A stretch of 64,000 bases of DNA, taken from Miniphocaeibacter massiliensis. Its GTDB lineage: Bacteria; Bacillota; Clostridia; Tissierellales; Peptoniphilaceae. The stretch covers positions 434,001 through 498,000 of the forward strand of contig NZ_OCTQ01000001.1 in NCBI RefSeq assembly GCF_900232905.1. The letters are read 5' to 3'. Every line of letters starts with the position of its first letter. The stretch's first letter is position 1. Of the stretch, positions 27,500 through 36,320 are shown one piece after another. The notes under the pieces were generated by a model that had not been told where the DNA came from, searched no databases, and worked only from the letters and a program-made list of their open reading frames with translations. A program made the translations under genes and the position numbers.

Positions 27500-28713
27500 T
27501 AATTCTCCTTCATCAATTTCATTGCAGAAGGTATATTTTCAATAATATCTCTTGCTATAATTCCGTCTTCACCTTTTATACTACAAGCGATATCTCCTGA
27601 AAGTCCATGTACATAAACAGCAAGCTTTGCTGCCTCTATTAATTCATAATCTTGAGCTATTAATGCGGTTATTATACCTGTCAATACATCTCCACTACCT
27701 GCTGTTGCCATTCCAGGATTTCCAGTTTTATTTATATATATTATATTACCATCTGTTACTATTGTATTTTTTCCTTTTAATATTAAAATTATACCGTATT
27801 TTTTTGCAAATTCAATAGAAATTTCTTCTCTATTGGCATGTATATGATTAATATCCATGTCAGTCATTCTAGACATTTCCATTTCGTGTGGTGTAAATAT
27901 TATATTTTTGTTTCTAGGAATCTTACCTAAATTTTTAGATAACATATTTAGTCCATCAGCATCTATAACAAAATTTTTATTATAATTTTCTAAATAAAAT
28001 TTTATAACTTCAAATGAGTAACCATCTCCCATTCCTGGACCTATACCAAAAGCATCTATCTTATTAAACTTATCTTTATAATTTTCTAAGTTATTATAAT
28101 TTATCGGCCATACTATATTCTCTAAAGACTTTATTTGCATTATTGTCTCTATTTCTTCTGGAACTACTGTGTAAACTAATCCTGCACCTGTTCTAAGAGC
28201 TGCTAAAGATGCTAAATAAATGGATCCACACATTCCTCGAGAACCACCTACAAATGCAACTTTCCCATAATCCCCCTTATGCGAGTCACTTCTTCTTTTT
28301 TTTAATAATTTACTAATGTCTTCATCAATATCAAAAAATAAATTATGATTTTTTTCATTTACAACTGCTAAAGTATATTCCCCATCATGTGATATTGAAA
28401 TATCTGGATTATTTGAATAAAGAATCTTCCATTTTTCCTTAGCTTTTCTATATAGAAATACTTCTGGCTTTCCATCTTTGTTATTTAACACTTCAATATC
28501 TTTGAATGCAACTTCGCCAATGCCTGTTCCTAAAGCCTTTGAAATAGCTTCCTTTGCTGAAAATCTTCCAGCTATAATTTCTAGTTTTCTTTTTCCATTT
28601 TTTGAGTTTATTAATTCTATTTCCTTATTTGTGAAAATTCTATTGTATAATTTATAATCGTCTATATACTTTTCTAAACGTTTTGTTTTTGTAATATCTA
28701 TTCCTATAGCCAT
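27499..28713 (-). CDS. Fused holo-ACP synthase and ADP/ATP-dependent NAD(P)H-hydrate dehydratase
   Basis: Two enzymes in one 404-residue chain. Residues 1 to about 120 are AcpS (GIDITKTKRLEKYI, AGRFSAKEAISKALGTGI, ISISHDGEYTLAVV), which adds phosphopantetheine to acyl carrier protein. Residues about 130-404 are a ribokinase-fold NnrD/YjeF C-terminal domain (KGDYGKVAFVGGSRGMCGS, FTPHEMEMSRM, NPGMATAGSGDVLTGI), which repairs damaged NAD(P)H. The NnrE epimerase domain often joined to NnrD is absent. The two genes are usually separate neighbours. Upstream lies the RelA/SpoT-like gene (4-base gap), downstream alr. Confidence 0.93.
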   Translation of the reverse strand: MAIGIDITKTKRLEKYIDDYKLYNRIFTNKEIELINSKNGKRKLEIIAGRFSAKEAISKALGTGIGEVAFKDIEVLNNKDGKPEVFLYRKAKEKWKILYSNNPDISISHDGEYTLAVVNEKNHNLFFDIDEDISKLLKKRRSDSHKGDYGKVAFVGGSRGMCGSIYLASLAALRTGAGLVYTVVPEEIETIMQIKSLENIVWPINYNNLENYKDKFNKIDAFGIGPGMGDGYSFEVIKFYLENYNKNFVIDADGLNMLSKNLGKIPRNKNIIFTPHEMEMSRMTDMDINHIHANREEISIEFAKKYGIILILKGKNTIVTDGNIIYINKTGNPGMATAGSGDVLTGIITALIAQDYELIEAAKLAVYVHGLSGDIACSIKGEDGIIARDIIENIPSAMKLMKEN

Positions 28714-28717
28714 CTAA

Positions 28718-30088
28718 TCACTCTTTTTCATTTCTATTTATATATTGATATTGTTTTTTTAATACTTCAGTAAAATCCTCCATATCAATATCCATCATAT
28801 CCTCTGGTCTAGATATAGGTTCAACAAATTCCTCTATATTTATTTGTAACTTTCTCATATCATCAATATTGAAAAAATTAATATCCAATTCTTTGCAATA
28901 AAAATCAAATATCGCATTTAATAAATTATATTTTAATTCATGAATATCTTTCTTACTTAAATTAATATTTTCCACACCTTTTTCAACCCTAAAGCTTACT
29001 GTATGAACTATAAAATCTATAAAATTCATAAATACTTCATTGTCTTCTTTTTTTGATATGTCCATTATTATTTTTACACATATATTCCATTTAAAATCTT
29101 TATTTATTGCTTTTTTTACAGCATCTCCCAATTTTTTATTAAGATTATTTCTATAACTTAAGTTTTCTAATTCTATACTTTCACCAAAGCTCATTTTTCT
29201 TCTATTTAATTGGTTAACTATATCAAAAAGCTGAATTATTTGACTATCTATAACTGTATCATCAATAATTCCATATTCTACAAATAAAAAATCTACAGCA
29301 AGATTTGATATTAATCTAAGATCTATTAATAACCCTGTTTCATTTTTTAACTTTAATATATAAATATCATGTACTAACTTTGATAATATTGATTTTAACT
29401 GTGTCTTTGTACTATTTCTATCTAAATCTTCTATATTTTTTAGTCTTTGATAAATAGTTCTTAATTGATTATCAACCATTTCTAAATTACTTTTTATTGA
29501 ATACATAATATCTCTAATAAAATCTTCTGTAATCATATAATTAAAATTTTTGTAAAGTATCCTATGATCTATCTCCCCCCAAAATACATTTACCATAGAT
29601 TTTATTTGTAATTCAAAAAGTAATTCTCTATCACCTTCTATATACTTTCCATCTATTTTGTATATTTCAAAGCCATTTTTCTGTAATTGTGGTTGATTTT
29701 GATATAAATTTAAATATATATTGTCATTGTATTCAGTTTTAAAAAATCCACTTGAACCTCCTACTGAAAATTCTCTTTTTATATTTTCAAAAATTATTCT
29801 TTCATCATCAATGAATCTACACTCAATTCTAACTCCAACAATGTCATTAAACTCAACTAATACATCCTCTGGTTTACTACACTTTACGAAATAATTTTGC
29901 CTTAACATCTTTTCTTTTAAACTGCTATCACTTTTTATACGATAATTAATATTTAAAAAACGGTCATCCTCTTTTAATAAGTCATAAAAAAAACTATTAC
30001 ATTCATTGGCAACCTTTTCTACAAACTTATCTTTTGAATGTATATATTCAACTGCTGATTCAATGAACTGAAACATATCTGTCTTCAT
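28718..30088 (-). CDS. RelA/SpoT-like nucleotidyltransferase-domain protein
   Basis: Residues about 40-210 resemble the (p)ppGpp synthetase fold: YRIKSDSSLKEKM, FNDIVGVRIECRF and FELQIKSMVNVFWGEIDHRILYKN. The G-loop usually reading NGYxSxH is here NGFEIY, with Phe instead of the nucleotide-stacking Tyr. Residues 230-456 are an alpha-helical C-terminal part that I do not recognise. There is no HD hydrolase, TGS or ACT domain. It may be an alarmone synthetase or a related pyrophosphotransferase; activity is uncertain. The ATG has AGGTGAG upstream and the gene lies between DUF1893 and acpS-nnrD. Confidence 0.8.
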   Translation of the reverse strand: MKTDMFQFIESAVEYIHSKDKFVEKVANECNSFFYDLLKEDDRFLNINYRIKSDSSLKEKMLRQNYFVKCSKPEDVLVEFNDIVGVRIECRFIDDERIIFENIKREFSVGGSSGFFKTEYNDNIYLNLYQNQPQLQKNGFEIYKIDGKYIEGDRELLFELQIKSMVNVFWGEIDHRILYKNFNYMITEDFIRDIMYSIKSNLEMVDNQLRTIYQRLKNIEDLDRNSTKTQLKSILSKLVHDIYILKLKNETGLLIDLRLISNLAVDFLFVEYGIIDDTVIDSQIIQLFDIVNQLNRRKMSFGESIELENLSYRNNLNKKLGDAVKKAINKDFKWNICVKIIMDISKKEDNEVFMNFIDFIVHTVSFRVEKGVENINLSKKDIHELKYNLLNAIFDFYCKELDINFFNIDDMRKLQINIEEFVEPISRPEDMMDIDMEDFTEVLKKQYQYINRNEKE

Positions 30089-30095
30089 ATCTCAC

Positions 30096-30524
30096 CTATA
30101 TTTGTTTAGTATTTTTTAAAAATTCAAAAAGTTCATTATAAAAATCTTTAAAATTATCATTTCTTAAACTTATTTTTTCTACTGGACATAGATCATTCCC
30201 TGTCCTATTTAAAATTTTTTTAACTTTTCTTCCATATTTTATATTTATTCTATACTTATTCAATAGTTCCAATGCACCTTCTGATACAATTGGTACAAAT
30301 AGCTCTTCTATATCTATATTTTTATTTATAAGCAGCTTAGCTGCTCCACTTCCTATAAATTTATCCGCAATAGAAACGATTCCACTTATGCTTGAATTAT
30401 AAAAATCATACATTGGAACTATTCCACTTTTATCACTTTTAAATATTATATTATTGTCTTTTACAACCACTATTTTATATTTTCCTTCTAATAATTTATC
30501 TTTTGCTAAATCTATATTTTCCAT
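30096..30524 (-). CDS. DUF1893 family protein
   Basis: Small protein of about 142 residues resembling DUF1893 (LLEGKYKIVVVKDNNIIFKSDKSGIVPMYD, IADKFIGSGAAKLL). The family has a cytidine-deaminase-like look but no clear zinc motif here. ATG 30524 has GAGGT six bases upstream; the longer frame starting at 30542 was rejected. First gene of the DUF1893-RSH-acpS/nnrD-alr run. Function unknown. Confidence 0.82.
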   Translation of the reverse strand: MENIDLAKDKLLEGKYKIVVVKDNNIIFKSDKSGIVPMYDFYNSSISGIVSIADKFIGSGAAKLLINKNIDIEELFVPIVSEGALELLNKYRINIKYGRKVKKILNRTGNDLCPVEKISLRNDNFKDFYNELFEFLKNTKQI

Positions 30525-30543
30525 AATTACCTCATAATACATT

Positions 30544-30574
30544 TTAACATATCATTCTTAAATTGTAGTATAAT
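30544..30574 (+). promoter_or_regulatory. Candidate promoter of ppa
   Basis: TATAAT at 30569-30574 with a TTAACA 19 bases upstream, 44 bases before the ppa ATG. The spacer is longer than ideal. Confidence 0.4.
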
Positions 30575-30617
30575 AATCTAGTAATAAGTATTTACATATT
30601 ATGGAGGTCAAAATTAA

Positions 30618-31139
30618 ATGACAGAAAATTTCAAAAGAAACCCTGCTATTGTTGATGCAATAATAGAAATACCTACTGGAAGTAGTAACAAATATGAATA
30701 TGATCATGAAAAAAAGGTAATAAAATTAGATAGATGCCTGTTTTCACCTATGTACTATCCAGCAGATTATGGCTTTGTAGATGAAACTTTATCTGAGGAT
30801 GGTGATCCTATAGACATATTAGTATTAATGAAAAATCCAACTTTCCCTGGATGTCTAATTGAAGCCAGAATAATTGGAATGTTTGAAATGGCCGATGACA
30901 AAGGAAAAGACGAAAAACTAATAGCTGTACCAATACATGATCCTAGATATGATGAAGTTTACTCTTTAGGTGATTTAAGCAGTCACACAGAAAGAGAATT
31001 TGAACACTTTTTTAAAGAATACAAAACTTTAGAAAATAAAAAAGTTGAAATTGGTGGATGGTATAATGTAAATGATGCCATTATTGCCCTTGAAAAAGCA
31101 AGAGAAAATTATAGAAAAAATAAAAAAAAGGATGATTAG
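30618..31139 (+). CDS. ppa: Inorganic pyrophosphatase, family I
   Basis: Soluble Mg-dependent enzyme that hydrolyses pyrophosphate and drives biosynthesis. Family I marks: EIPTGSSNKYEYD, YPADYGFVDETLSEDGDPIDILVL with the catalytic Asp cluster, and DDKGKDEKLIAVP. Length 173 is normal. Most Firmicutes use family II (PpaC) or membrane enzymes, so a family I enzyme is slightly unusual but known. The ATG is preceded by TGGAGG. A weak hairpin overlaps the stop. Confidence 0.96.
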   Translation: MTENFKRNPAIVDAIIEIPTGSSNKYEYDHEKKVIKLDRCLFSPMYYPADYGFVDETLSEDGDPIDILVLMKNPTFPGCLIEARIIGMFEMADDKGKDEKLIAVPIHDPRYDEVYSLGDLSSHTEREFEHFFKEYKTLENKKVEIGGWYNVNDAIIALEKARENYRKNKKKDD

Positions 31140-31153
31140 TTCATCTTTTTTTT
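31122..31153. terminator. Terminator between convergent ppa and pdxR
   Basis: GATGA pairs with TCATC, with flanking A and T runs that extend the stem after a single bulged G; ppa stop codon lies in the loop. T runs on both strands. Confidence 0.55.
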
Positions 31154-32534
31154 ATTTCCAAGCTTTTTTTAATTTTTCTATACATATTTCTATATCTTTA
31201 TGTTTTATATGTGATAATCCTAAAAGTACAAATTTATTATTCTCATTAGTTTGATTCCAATTATTTTCAGGACCATATACAATAACCCCTTCATTTCTAG
31301 CTCTCCTTACTAATTCTTCCAAAGAAATATCTTTAATAATTTCTATTAAGATCCATAATCCTGCCCCTGAAGTATGTATTTTTATTGTATCTTTCATACT
31401 TTTAAGACCTCGCACAAAAGCACTGTGGTTTTTCTTGAAAGAAGAACATAGTCTTCTTATATGTCTCTTATAATCACCACTCTCTATAAATCTAGCTACT
31501 GTGTATTGATCTAACAAAGAAACTCTACAGCCATAACTTTCTTTTTTATTTCTATATTTTTCTAATAAATTTTTTGGTATTACAAAGTAACCCATTCTTA
31601 TAGCTGTTGATATTGACTTTGAAAATGTCCCTAAATATATTACTCTTCCAGCATTATCTATGGATTGCAAAGATGGTATTGGCTTATTGTAGTATGTGAA
31701 TTCACTATCATAATCATCTTCTATAATATAAACTTCATTTTCATTTGCCCAATTTAAAAGTTCATAACGTCTTTTTATAGACATTACTATTCCTGTCGGA
31801 AATTGATGTGATGGCGTAGTGTAAATAGCCTTTACTTTATTATTTTCTATCTCGTGAATTTTTATTCCATCATTATCTATTGGTATCCTTTTTATATTTA
31901 CTTTTTCTTCTAAAACTGAATAAGCACTATGATAACAAGGATCTTCTATATAAATCAAATCATTTTTGTCAAAAATTAAATCACTTATTAATTCTAAAGA
32001 ATGTTGTAACCCATTAGTTATTACTATTTGCTCACTATCACATTCAACACCTCTAGTTTCATAAATATGATTTTTTATTTGCCCTCTTAAAAATTCACTA
32101 CCTTTAAAGTCCCTCTCTTTAAATATGATATCATAATTATTTATAGCTTCTATTGAATATTTTTTCCATTTAACTGATGGGAAAATATTATTTGAAAAGT
32201 GTAAATCAAATAATATTTTATCTTTAAATTTATTATTCCTATTTTTAAATTTATCTTCTTTTTTTATTTCTTTCTTTAATTTATAGTTTTCTAATTTTGG
32301 TATTTCTAATACTATAAACCCCTTACCTTTTTCGGATTCTATATAACCTTCTGCTTCAAGTTGATTATATGAAGAATTTACAGTATTTCTACTGACTCCT
32401 AATTCTTCTGCCAAGGTTCTACTTCCCTTTAATTTTGTTCCAGATGAAAGTTTTCCTTCTAAAATATCCTTTAATATTTGATTATATATCTGTAAATAAA
32501 TATGTTCTTTTAAAGATTTATCAATATATATCAT
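31152..32534 (-). CDS. pdxR: MocR/GntR-type PLP-dependent regulator, probably PdxR
   Basis: N-terminal GntR winged helix (residues 1-75: LEGKLSSGTKLKGSRTLAEELGVSRNTV) fused to an aminotransferase class I-like domain (about 110-460) with DDYDSEFTY and the PLP-lysine motif GTFSKSISTAIRMGY. Such MocR proteins sense PLP. It is divergent from pdxS with a 112-base gap, the classic arrangement of PdxR, which activates PLP synthesis. Length 460 is normal. Confidence 0.93.
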   Translation of the reverse strand: MIYIDKSLKEHIYLQIYNQILKDILEGKLSSGTKLKGSRTLAEELGVSRNTVNSSYNQLEAEGYIESEKGKGFIVLEIPKLENYKLKKEIKKEDKFKNRNNKFKDKILFDLHFSNNIFPSVKWKKYSIEAINNYDIIFKERDFKGSEFLRGQIKNHIYETRGVECDSEQIVITNGLQHSLELISDLIFDKNDLIYIEDPCYHSAYSVLEEKVNIKRIPIDNDGIKIHEIENNKVKAIYTTPSHQFPTGIVMSIKRRYELLNWANENEVYIIEDDYDSEFTYYNKPIPSLQSIDNAGRVIYLGTFSKSISTAIRMGYFVIPKNLLEKYRNKKESYGCRVSLLDQYTVARFIESGDYKRHIRRLCSSFKKNHSAFVRGLKSMKDTIKIHTSGAGLWILIEIIKDISLEELVRRARNEGVIVYGPENNWNQTNENNKFVLLGLSHIKHKDIEICIEKLKKAWK

Positions 32535-32545
32535 TTCTCCTCCTA

Positions 32546-32590
32546 CTGGTACTATTAATTTTATTTTTCTGGCTCTTGTTATAGTATCAG
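32546..32590. promoter_or_regulatory. Candidate PdxR operator in the pdxR/pdxS gap
   Basis: An inverted repeat CTGGTACTAT (32546-32555) and ATAGTATCAG (32581-32590), nine of ten positions matching, separated by 25 bases; a third CTGG lies at 32569. Its position between divergent regulator and target supports an operator role. Confidence 0.45.
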
Positions 32591-32646
32591 TTATAAATTA
32601 CCATATATTTACGAAATAAACAAAATATTTAATAAAGGAGCTTTAT

Positions 32647-33516
32647 ATGTTTACTAAAAAAGAAAATTTAGAAAAAATTAACAAATTAATAGGTGGAGTA
32701 ATTATGGATGTTACTACTCCTGAGCAGGCAGAAATAGCTGAAAGAGCTGGAGCATGTGCTGTTATGGCTTTAGAAAAAATCCCTGCTGATATACGTGTAG
32801 AGGGTGGTGTTGCTCGTATGAGTGATCCTAAATTGATAAAAGATATTCAAGATTCTGTTAATATTCCTGTTATGGCAAAAGTTAGAATAGGACATTTTGT
32901 TGAGGCAGAAATTTTAGATAGTTTAAATATTGATTGTATCGATGAAAGTGAAGTTTTATCACCTGCTGATGATTTAAATCATATTAACAAACGAAAATTT
33001 AATTCTCCCTTTGTATGTGGTGCAAGAAATTTAGGAGAGGCCTTAAGAAGAATTTTAGAAGGTGCTGCTATGATTCGTACAAAAGGTGAAGCAGGTACTG
33101 GAGATATTGTTCAAGCTGTTACTCATATGAGAACTATTAATAAAGAAATTAAAATTATATCTTCTTTAAATGAAGATGAATTATATACTGAATCTAAAAA
33201 TTTGCAAGTTCCTTATGAATTACTTAAGTATGTTCACGATAATAATAGTCTTCCTGTTGTTAATTTTTCTGCTGGCGGTGTTGCAACCCCTGCTGATGCA
33301 GCTTTAATGATGAGATTAGGTGCCCAAGGTGTTTTTGTAGGATCTGGAATTTTCAAGTCTGGTGATGCTATTAAAAGAGCAAAAGCTATAGTAGAAGCTG
33401 TTAAAAATTATAATGATTCAAATTTATTAGCCGAGCTTTCCGAAGATTTAGGTGAAGCTATGGTTGGAATAAATTCTTTTGAGCTAGACTTGAAAATGGC
33501 AGAAAGAGGTATATAA
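32647..33516 (+). CDS. pdxS: Pyridoxal 5'-phosphate synthase, PdxS subunit
   Basis: Lyase subunit of the deoxyxylulose-independent route: makes PLP from ribose 5-phosphate, glyceraldehyde 3-phosphate and ammonia. The active-site lysine is about residue 78 in [13 protein letters not shown]; a second region is [13 protein letters not shown], and the phosphate loop is [28 protein letters not shown] in two parts. Length 289 is normal. AAGGAG precedes the ATG. The glutaminase subunit gene pdxT, nearly always next, is absent here: a terminator follows directly. Confidence 0.97.
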   Translation: MFTKKENLEKINKLIGGVIMDVTTPEQAEIAERAGACAVMALEKIPADIRVEGGVARMSDPKLIKDIQDSVNIPVMAKVRIGHFVEAEILDSLNIDCIDESEVLSPADDLNHINKRKFNSPFVCGARNLGEALRRILEGAAMIRTKGEAGTGDIVQAVTHMRTINKEIKIISSLNEDELYTESKNLQVPYELLKYVHDNNSLPVVNFSAGGVATPADAALMMRLGAQGVFVGSGIFKSGDAIKRAKAIVEAVKNYNDSNLLAELSEDLGEAMVGINSFELDLKMAERGI

Positions 33517-33551
33517 CTGTAATTATATTTAACTTTTCTTTCTCAAAAAAT

Positions 33552-33592
33552 AAAAAGGTACACAGCATAGTAATTCTGTGTACCTTTTTATT
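33552..33592 (+). terminator. Terminator of pdxS
   Basis: Perfect 14-bp stem (AAAAAGGTACACAG/CTGTGTACCTTTTT) with a 10-nt loop, 36 bases after the stop; may also serve the convergent ABC-F gene. Confidence 0.88.
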
Positions 33593-33612
33593 TTTAAAGT
33601 AATTTAATATAA

Positions 33613-35508
33613 TTATTCCTGTAATTCCAGCCATTTATCGTAAAGCTCCTCTTTTTCTTTTTCCTTGTTTTCTATATCTTTAAATAACTTTACCATTTTT
33701 TCATTATCATCATATATAGTAGGATCTGAAGCTATACTATTTAAATATTCTAACTCTTTTTCTACTTTTTCTATTTCTTTTTCTAGTTCATTTATTTGTT
33801 TTTTTATTTTAGATTTTAATTTTTCTAGTTCTCTTTGCTTTTTCTTATCTTTTGCAAGTTGAGTTTTTGATATTTCAAATATTTCTTTTTCATCTTTAGA
33901 TTCATTAATTTTTTGTAAATAATAATCATAATTTCCTAAATAAGTTACAGTTCCATTCTTATTTAAAACAATAATTTTATCTAAAACTTTATTTAGAAAA
34001 TATCTGTCATGGGATATGATAAAACAAGTCCCATTATAATCTGTTAATGCATTTTCTAAAACTTCTTTTGAATCTATATCTAAATGATTTGTAGGCTCAT
34101 CCATTAGTAAAAAATTAGTTGATGATAACATTAATTTTAGTAAAGATACTCTTGCTTTCTCTCCACCACTAAGTTCTGATATTTCTTTAAATATATCATC
34201 TCCAACAAATAAAAATCTTGCTAAATAATTTCTAATATCATAATGTGTTAATTTAGGATACTCATTCCATATTTCATCTAAAATAGTATTATTTTCATCT
34301 AAATTTTGTTGTTCTTGGTCATAATATCCAACTTTTACTTGACTTCCTAAGCGAATACTCCCCTCATTAGCACCAACTTTTCCTAATATCATCTTAAATA
34401 ACGTTGTTTTCCCAATTCCATTTGGACCAATTAGCCCTACTTTTTCACCTTTGTAAATATCTATATTTACATTTTCAAATAATAAACTATCATCGAACTT
34501 TTTAGATAAGTTATCTATTTGTAAAACATCTTTTCCACTTTCTACAGAAGGATTGAATTTCAACGAAAACTTTCCTGAAACACTAGCTGGTTCTTCTAAT
34601 ACTTGCATTTTTTCAAGTAATTTTTTTCTAGACTGTGATTGCTTTATTAACCTTGCACTTCCATAGTTTGAAAATCTTTCTATTATTTCCTGTTGTCTTT
34701 TTATTTCTTTTTGTTGATTTTCGTATGCAGCCATACGCATTTTTAAATCTTTTTCTCTTTGAATAGTATACTTTGAATAACCACAATTATAAGTTTCGAT
34801 TTTTTTATTTTCTAATAATAATATTTTGTTTGCAATTTTGTCCAAAAAATATCTATCGTGAGATATTATTAACACCGCTCCATTATAATCTCTCAAAAAT
34901 CCCTGTAAAAATTCAATAGCATCTAAATCTAAATGATTTGTTGGTTCATCTAAAAATAGTATATCTGGCCGTGATAATAAAAGTTTTGCCAACTGTACTC
35001 TAGATTTTTGCCCACCAGAAAAATATTTTATATGCATATTAAATTCATCTTCCTTAAAGCCTAAACCTTTAAGCATACCATGTATTCTGGAATTATATTC
35101 ATAGCCATCTAACTCATTAAATTTATCCTGTAACTTCTGATATTTTTCTAATACCTCACTTAGTTCTTCTCCTGCAATTCTAGACATTTGGAGTTCTAAT
35201 TCTCGAATCTCTTTCTCTAATTTTAAGACCTTAGAAAAAACTTTTAAACATTCATTAAATAACGTTTCTTCTAAATTAAGATCTGTAGTTTGTTTCAAAT
35301 ATCCAATTTTTAAATCTTTTTGTTTGTAAATTTCACCTGAATCAATGGATAATTCTTCATTCAATATGTCTAATAAAGTAGTCTTTCCTGCTCCATTTAC
35401 TCCTATTAATCCTATTTTATCTCCTGTTTGAATATTAAAAGTTACATCCTTTAATATTTCTTCTGTAACATATGCTTTTGTTACTCCATTTGCTCCTATT
35501 AATATCAT
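33613..35508 (-). CDS. ABC-F family ATPase (YdiF/Uup-like)
   Basis: Soluble protein with two ABC ATPase domains and no membrane part, the ABC-F family that acts on ribosomes. Walker A: GVNGAGKTTLL near residue 38 and GPNGIGKTTLF near 358; signatures YFSGGQKSRVQLAKLL and ELSGGEKARVSLLKLM; each followed by DEPTNHLDL/DEPTNHLDI. A linker region lies between the domains and a C-terminal coiled coil rich in Lys/Glu (about residues 535-631) resembles Uup/YdiF. It lies downstream of rex, separated by a terminator. Confidence 0.93.
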   Translation of the reverse strand: MILIGANGVTKAYVTEEILKDVTFNIQTGDKIGLIGVNGAGKTTLLDILNEELSIDSGEIYKQKDLKIGYLKQTTDLNLEETLFNECLKVFSKVLKLEKEIRELELQMSRIAGEELSEVLEKYQKLQDKFNELDGYEYNSRIHGMLKGLGFKEDEFNMHIKYFSGGQKSRVQLAKLLLSRPDILFLDEPTNHLDLDAIEFLQGFLRDYNGAVLIISHDRYFLDKIANKILLLENKKIETYNCGYSKYTIQREKDLKMRMAAYENQQKEIKRQQEIIERFSNYGSARLIKQSQSRKKLLEKMQVLEEPASVSGKFSLKFNPSVESGKDVLQIDNLSKKFDDSLLFENVNIDIYKGEKVGLIGPNGIGKTTLFKMILGKVGANEGSIRLGSQVKVGYYDQEQQNLDENNTILDEIWNEYPKLTHYDIRNYLARFLFVGDDIFKEISELSGGEKARVSLLKLMLSSTNFLLMDEPTNHLDIDSKEVLENALTDYNGTCFIISHDRYFLNKVLDKIIVLNKNGTVTYLGNYDYYLQKINESKDEKEIFEISKTQLAKDKKKQRELEKLKSKIKKQINELEKEIEKVEKELEYLNSIASDPTIYDDNEKMVKLFKDIENKEKEKEELYDKWLELQE

Positions 35509-35524
35509 TCTTTACACCTTAAAT

Positions 35525-35548
35525 AAAAAAGACATTGTTATCAATGTC
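35525..35548 (-). terminator. Terminator of rex
   Basis: Perfect 7-bp stem GACATTG/CAATGTC with a 4-nt loop, touching the rex stop codon and followed by six T on the minus strand. Confidence 0.8.
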
Positions 35549-36204
35549 TAATTTTTTGTTCCTGGATAATCTTTTAAATTGTTCATATAGTACGTTAGTG
35601 TAAATAAACTTTCGTCTAAATGGACATTTTCTAAAACTACATCTTTTGGTAATTTCAAATCTGTTGGAGCAAAATTCCAAATTCCTTTAATTTTACCTTC
35701 TACTAAAGAGTCGCAAATTTCTTGAGCAGATCCTACTGGAACTGCTAAAACAGCCATATCTATATCTTCTTTTTCTAAAAACTTAGACATATTTGCAATA
35801 TCACTTACTTTTATACCATTTATAGTCTTTCCAATAATATTTTTATCTTTATCAAATAAACCCATTATTTTAAAACCGGATGATTCATTAAATCCTCTAT
35901 ATTTATATATTGCCTGTCCTATATTTCCCATTCCAACAATAATTGCTTTATATGATTTGTCTATTCCTATTATTTTTTCTATTTCAGATTTTAATTCTTC
36001 AACATTGTATCCATAACCTTGTTGGCCAAAACCACCAAAATGATTTAAGTCTTGTCTTATTTGGGAGGCTGTTAATCCAGTAATCTTACTTAGCTCTTGT
36101 GAAGATACTCTTATAATTCCCTTATCTGCAATCAACCCTAAATATCTATAATATTTTGGCAATCTTTTTACTACGGCTAACGAAACACGTATATTTGAGC
36201 TCAT
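35548..36204 (-). CDS. rex: Redox-sensing transcriptional repressor Rex
   Basis: Senses the NADH/NAD ratio and represses fermentation genes. N-terminal winged helix (residues 1-80: RLPKYYRYLGLIADKG, SQELSKITGLTASQIRQDLNHFGGFGQQGYGYNV in two parts) and a Rossmann domain with IVGMGNIGQAIYKY near residue 90. Length 218 is normal. It has a near-consensus promoter upstream and a terminator downstream. Confidence 0.96.
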   Translation of the reverse strand: MSSNIRVSLAVVKRLPKYYRYLGLIADKGIIRVSSQELSKITGLTASQIRQDLNHFGGFGQQGYGYNVEELKSEIEKIIGIDKSYKAIIVGMGNIGQAIYKYRGFNESSGFKIMGLFDKDKNIIGKTINGIKVSDIANMSKFLEKEDIDMAVLAVPVGSAQEICDSLVEGKIKGIWNFAPTDLKLPKDVVLENVHLDESLFTLTYYMNNLKDYPGTKN

Positions 36205-36233
36205 ATTATTCCTCCTTATTAATCTATATTGTT

Positions 36234-36262
36234 ATTATATCAATTTTATAATTATTTATCAA
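36234..36262 (-). promoter_or_regulatory. Promoter of rex, with a weak Rex-like half site
   Basis: TTGATA (36257-36262) and TATAAT (36234-36239) on the minus strand, 17 bases apart and 30 bases before the start codon. A TTGTTAA half site of the Rex operator lies at 36270-36276, next to the -35; the other half matches poorly (4 of 7). Confidence 0.65.
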
Positions 36263-36320
36263 TAATTATTTAACAATTTATTGTGTTTCTGCTAAATATT
36301 TTTTTGGTTTTTTATATAAT

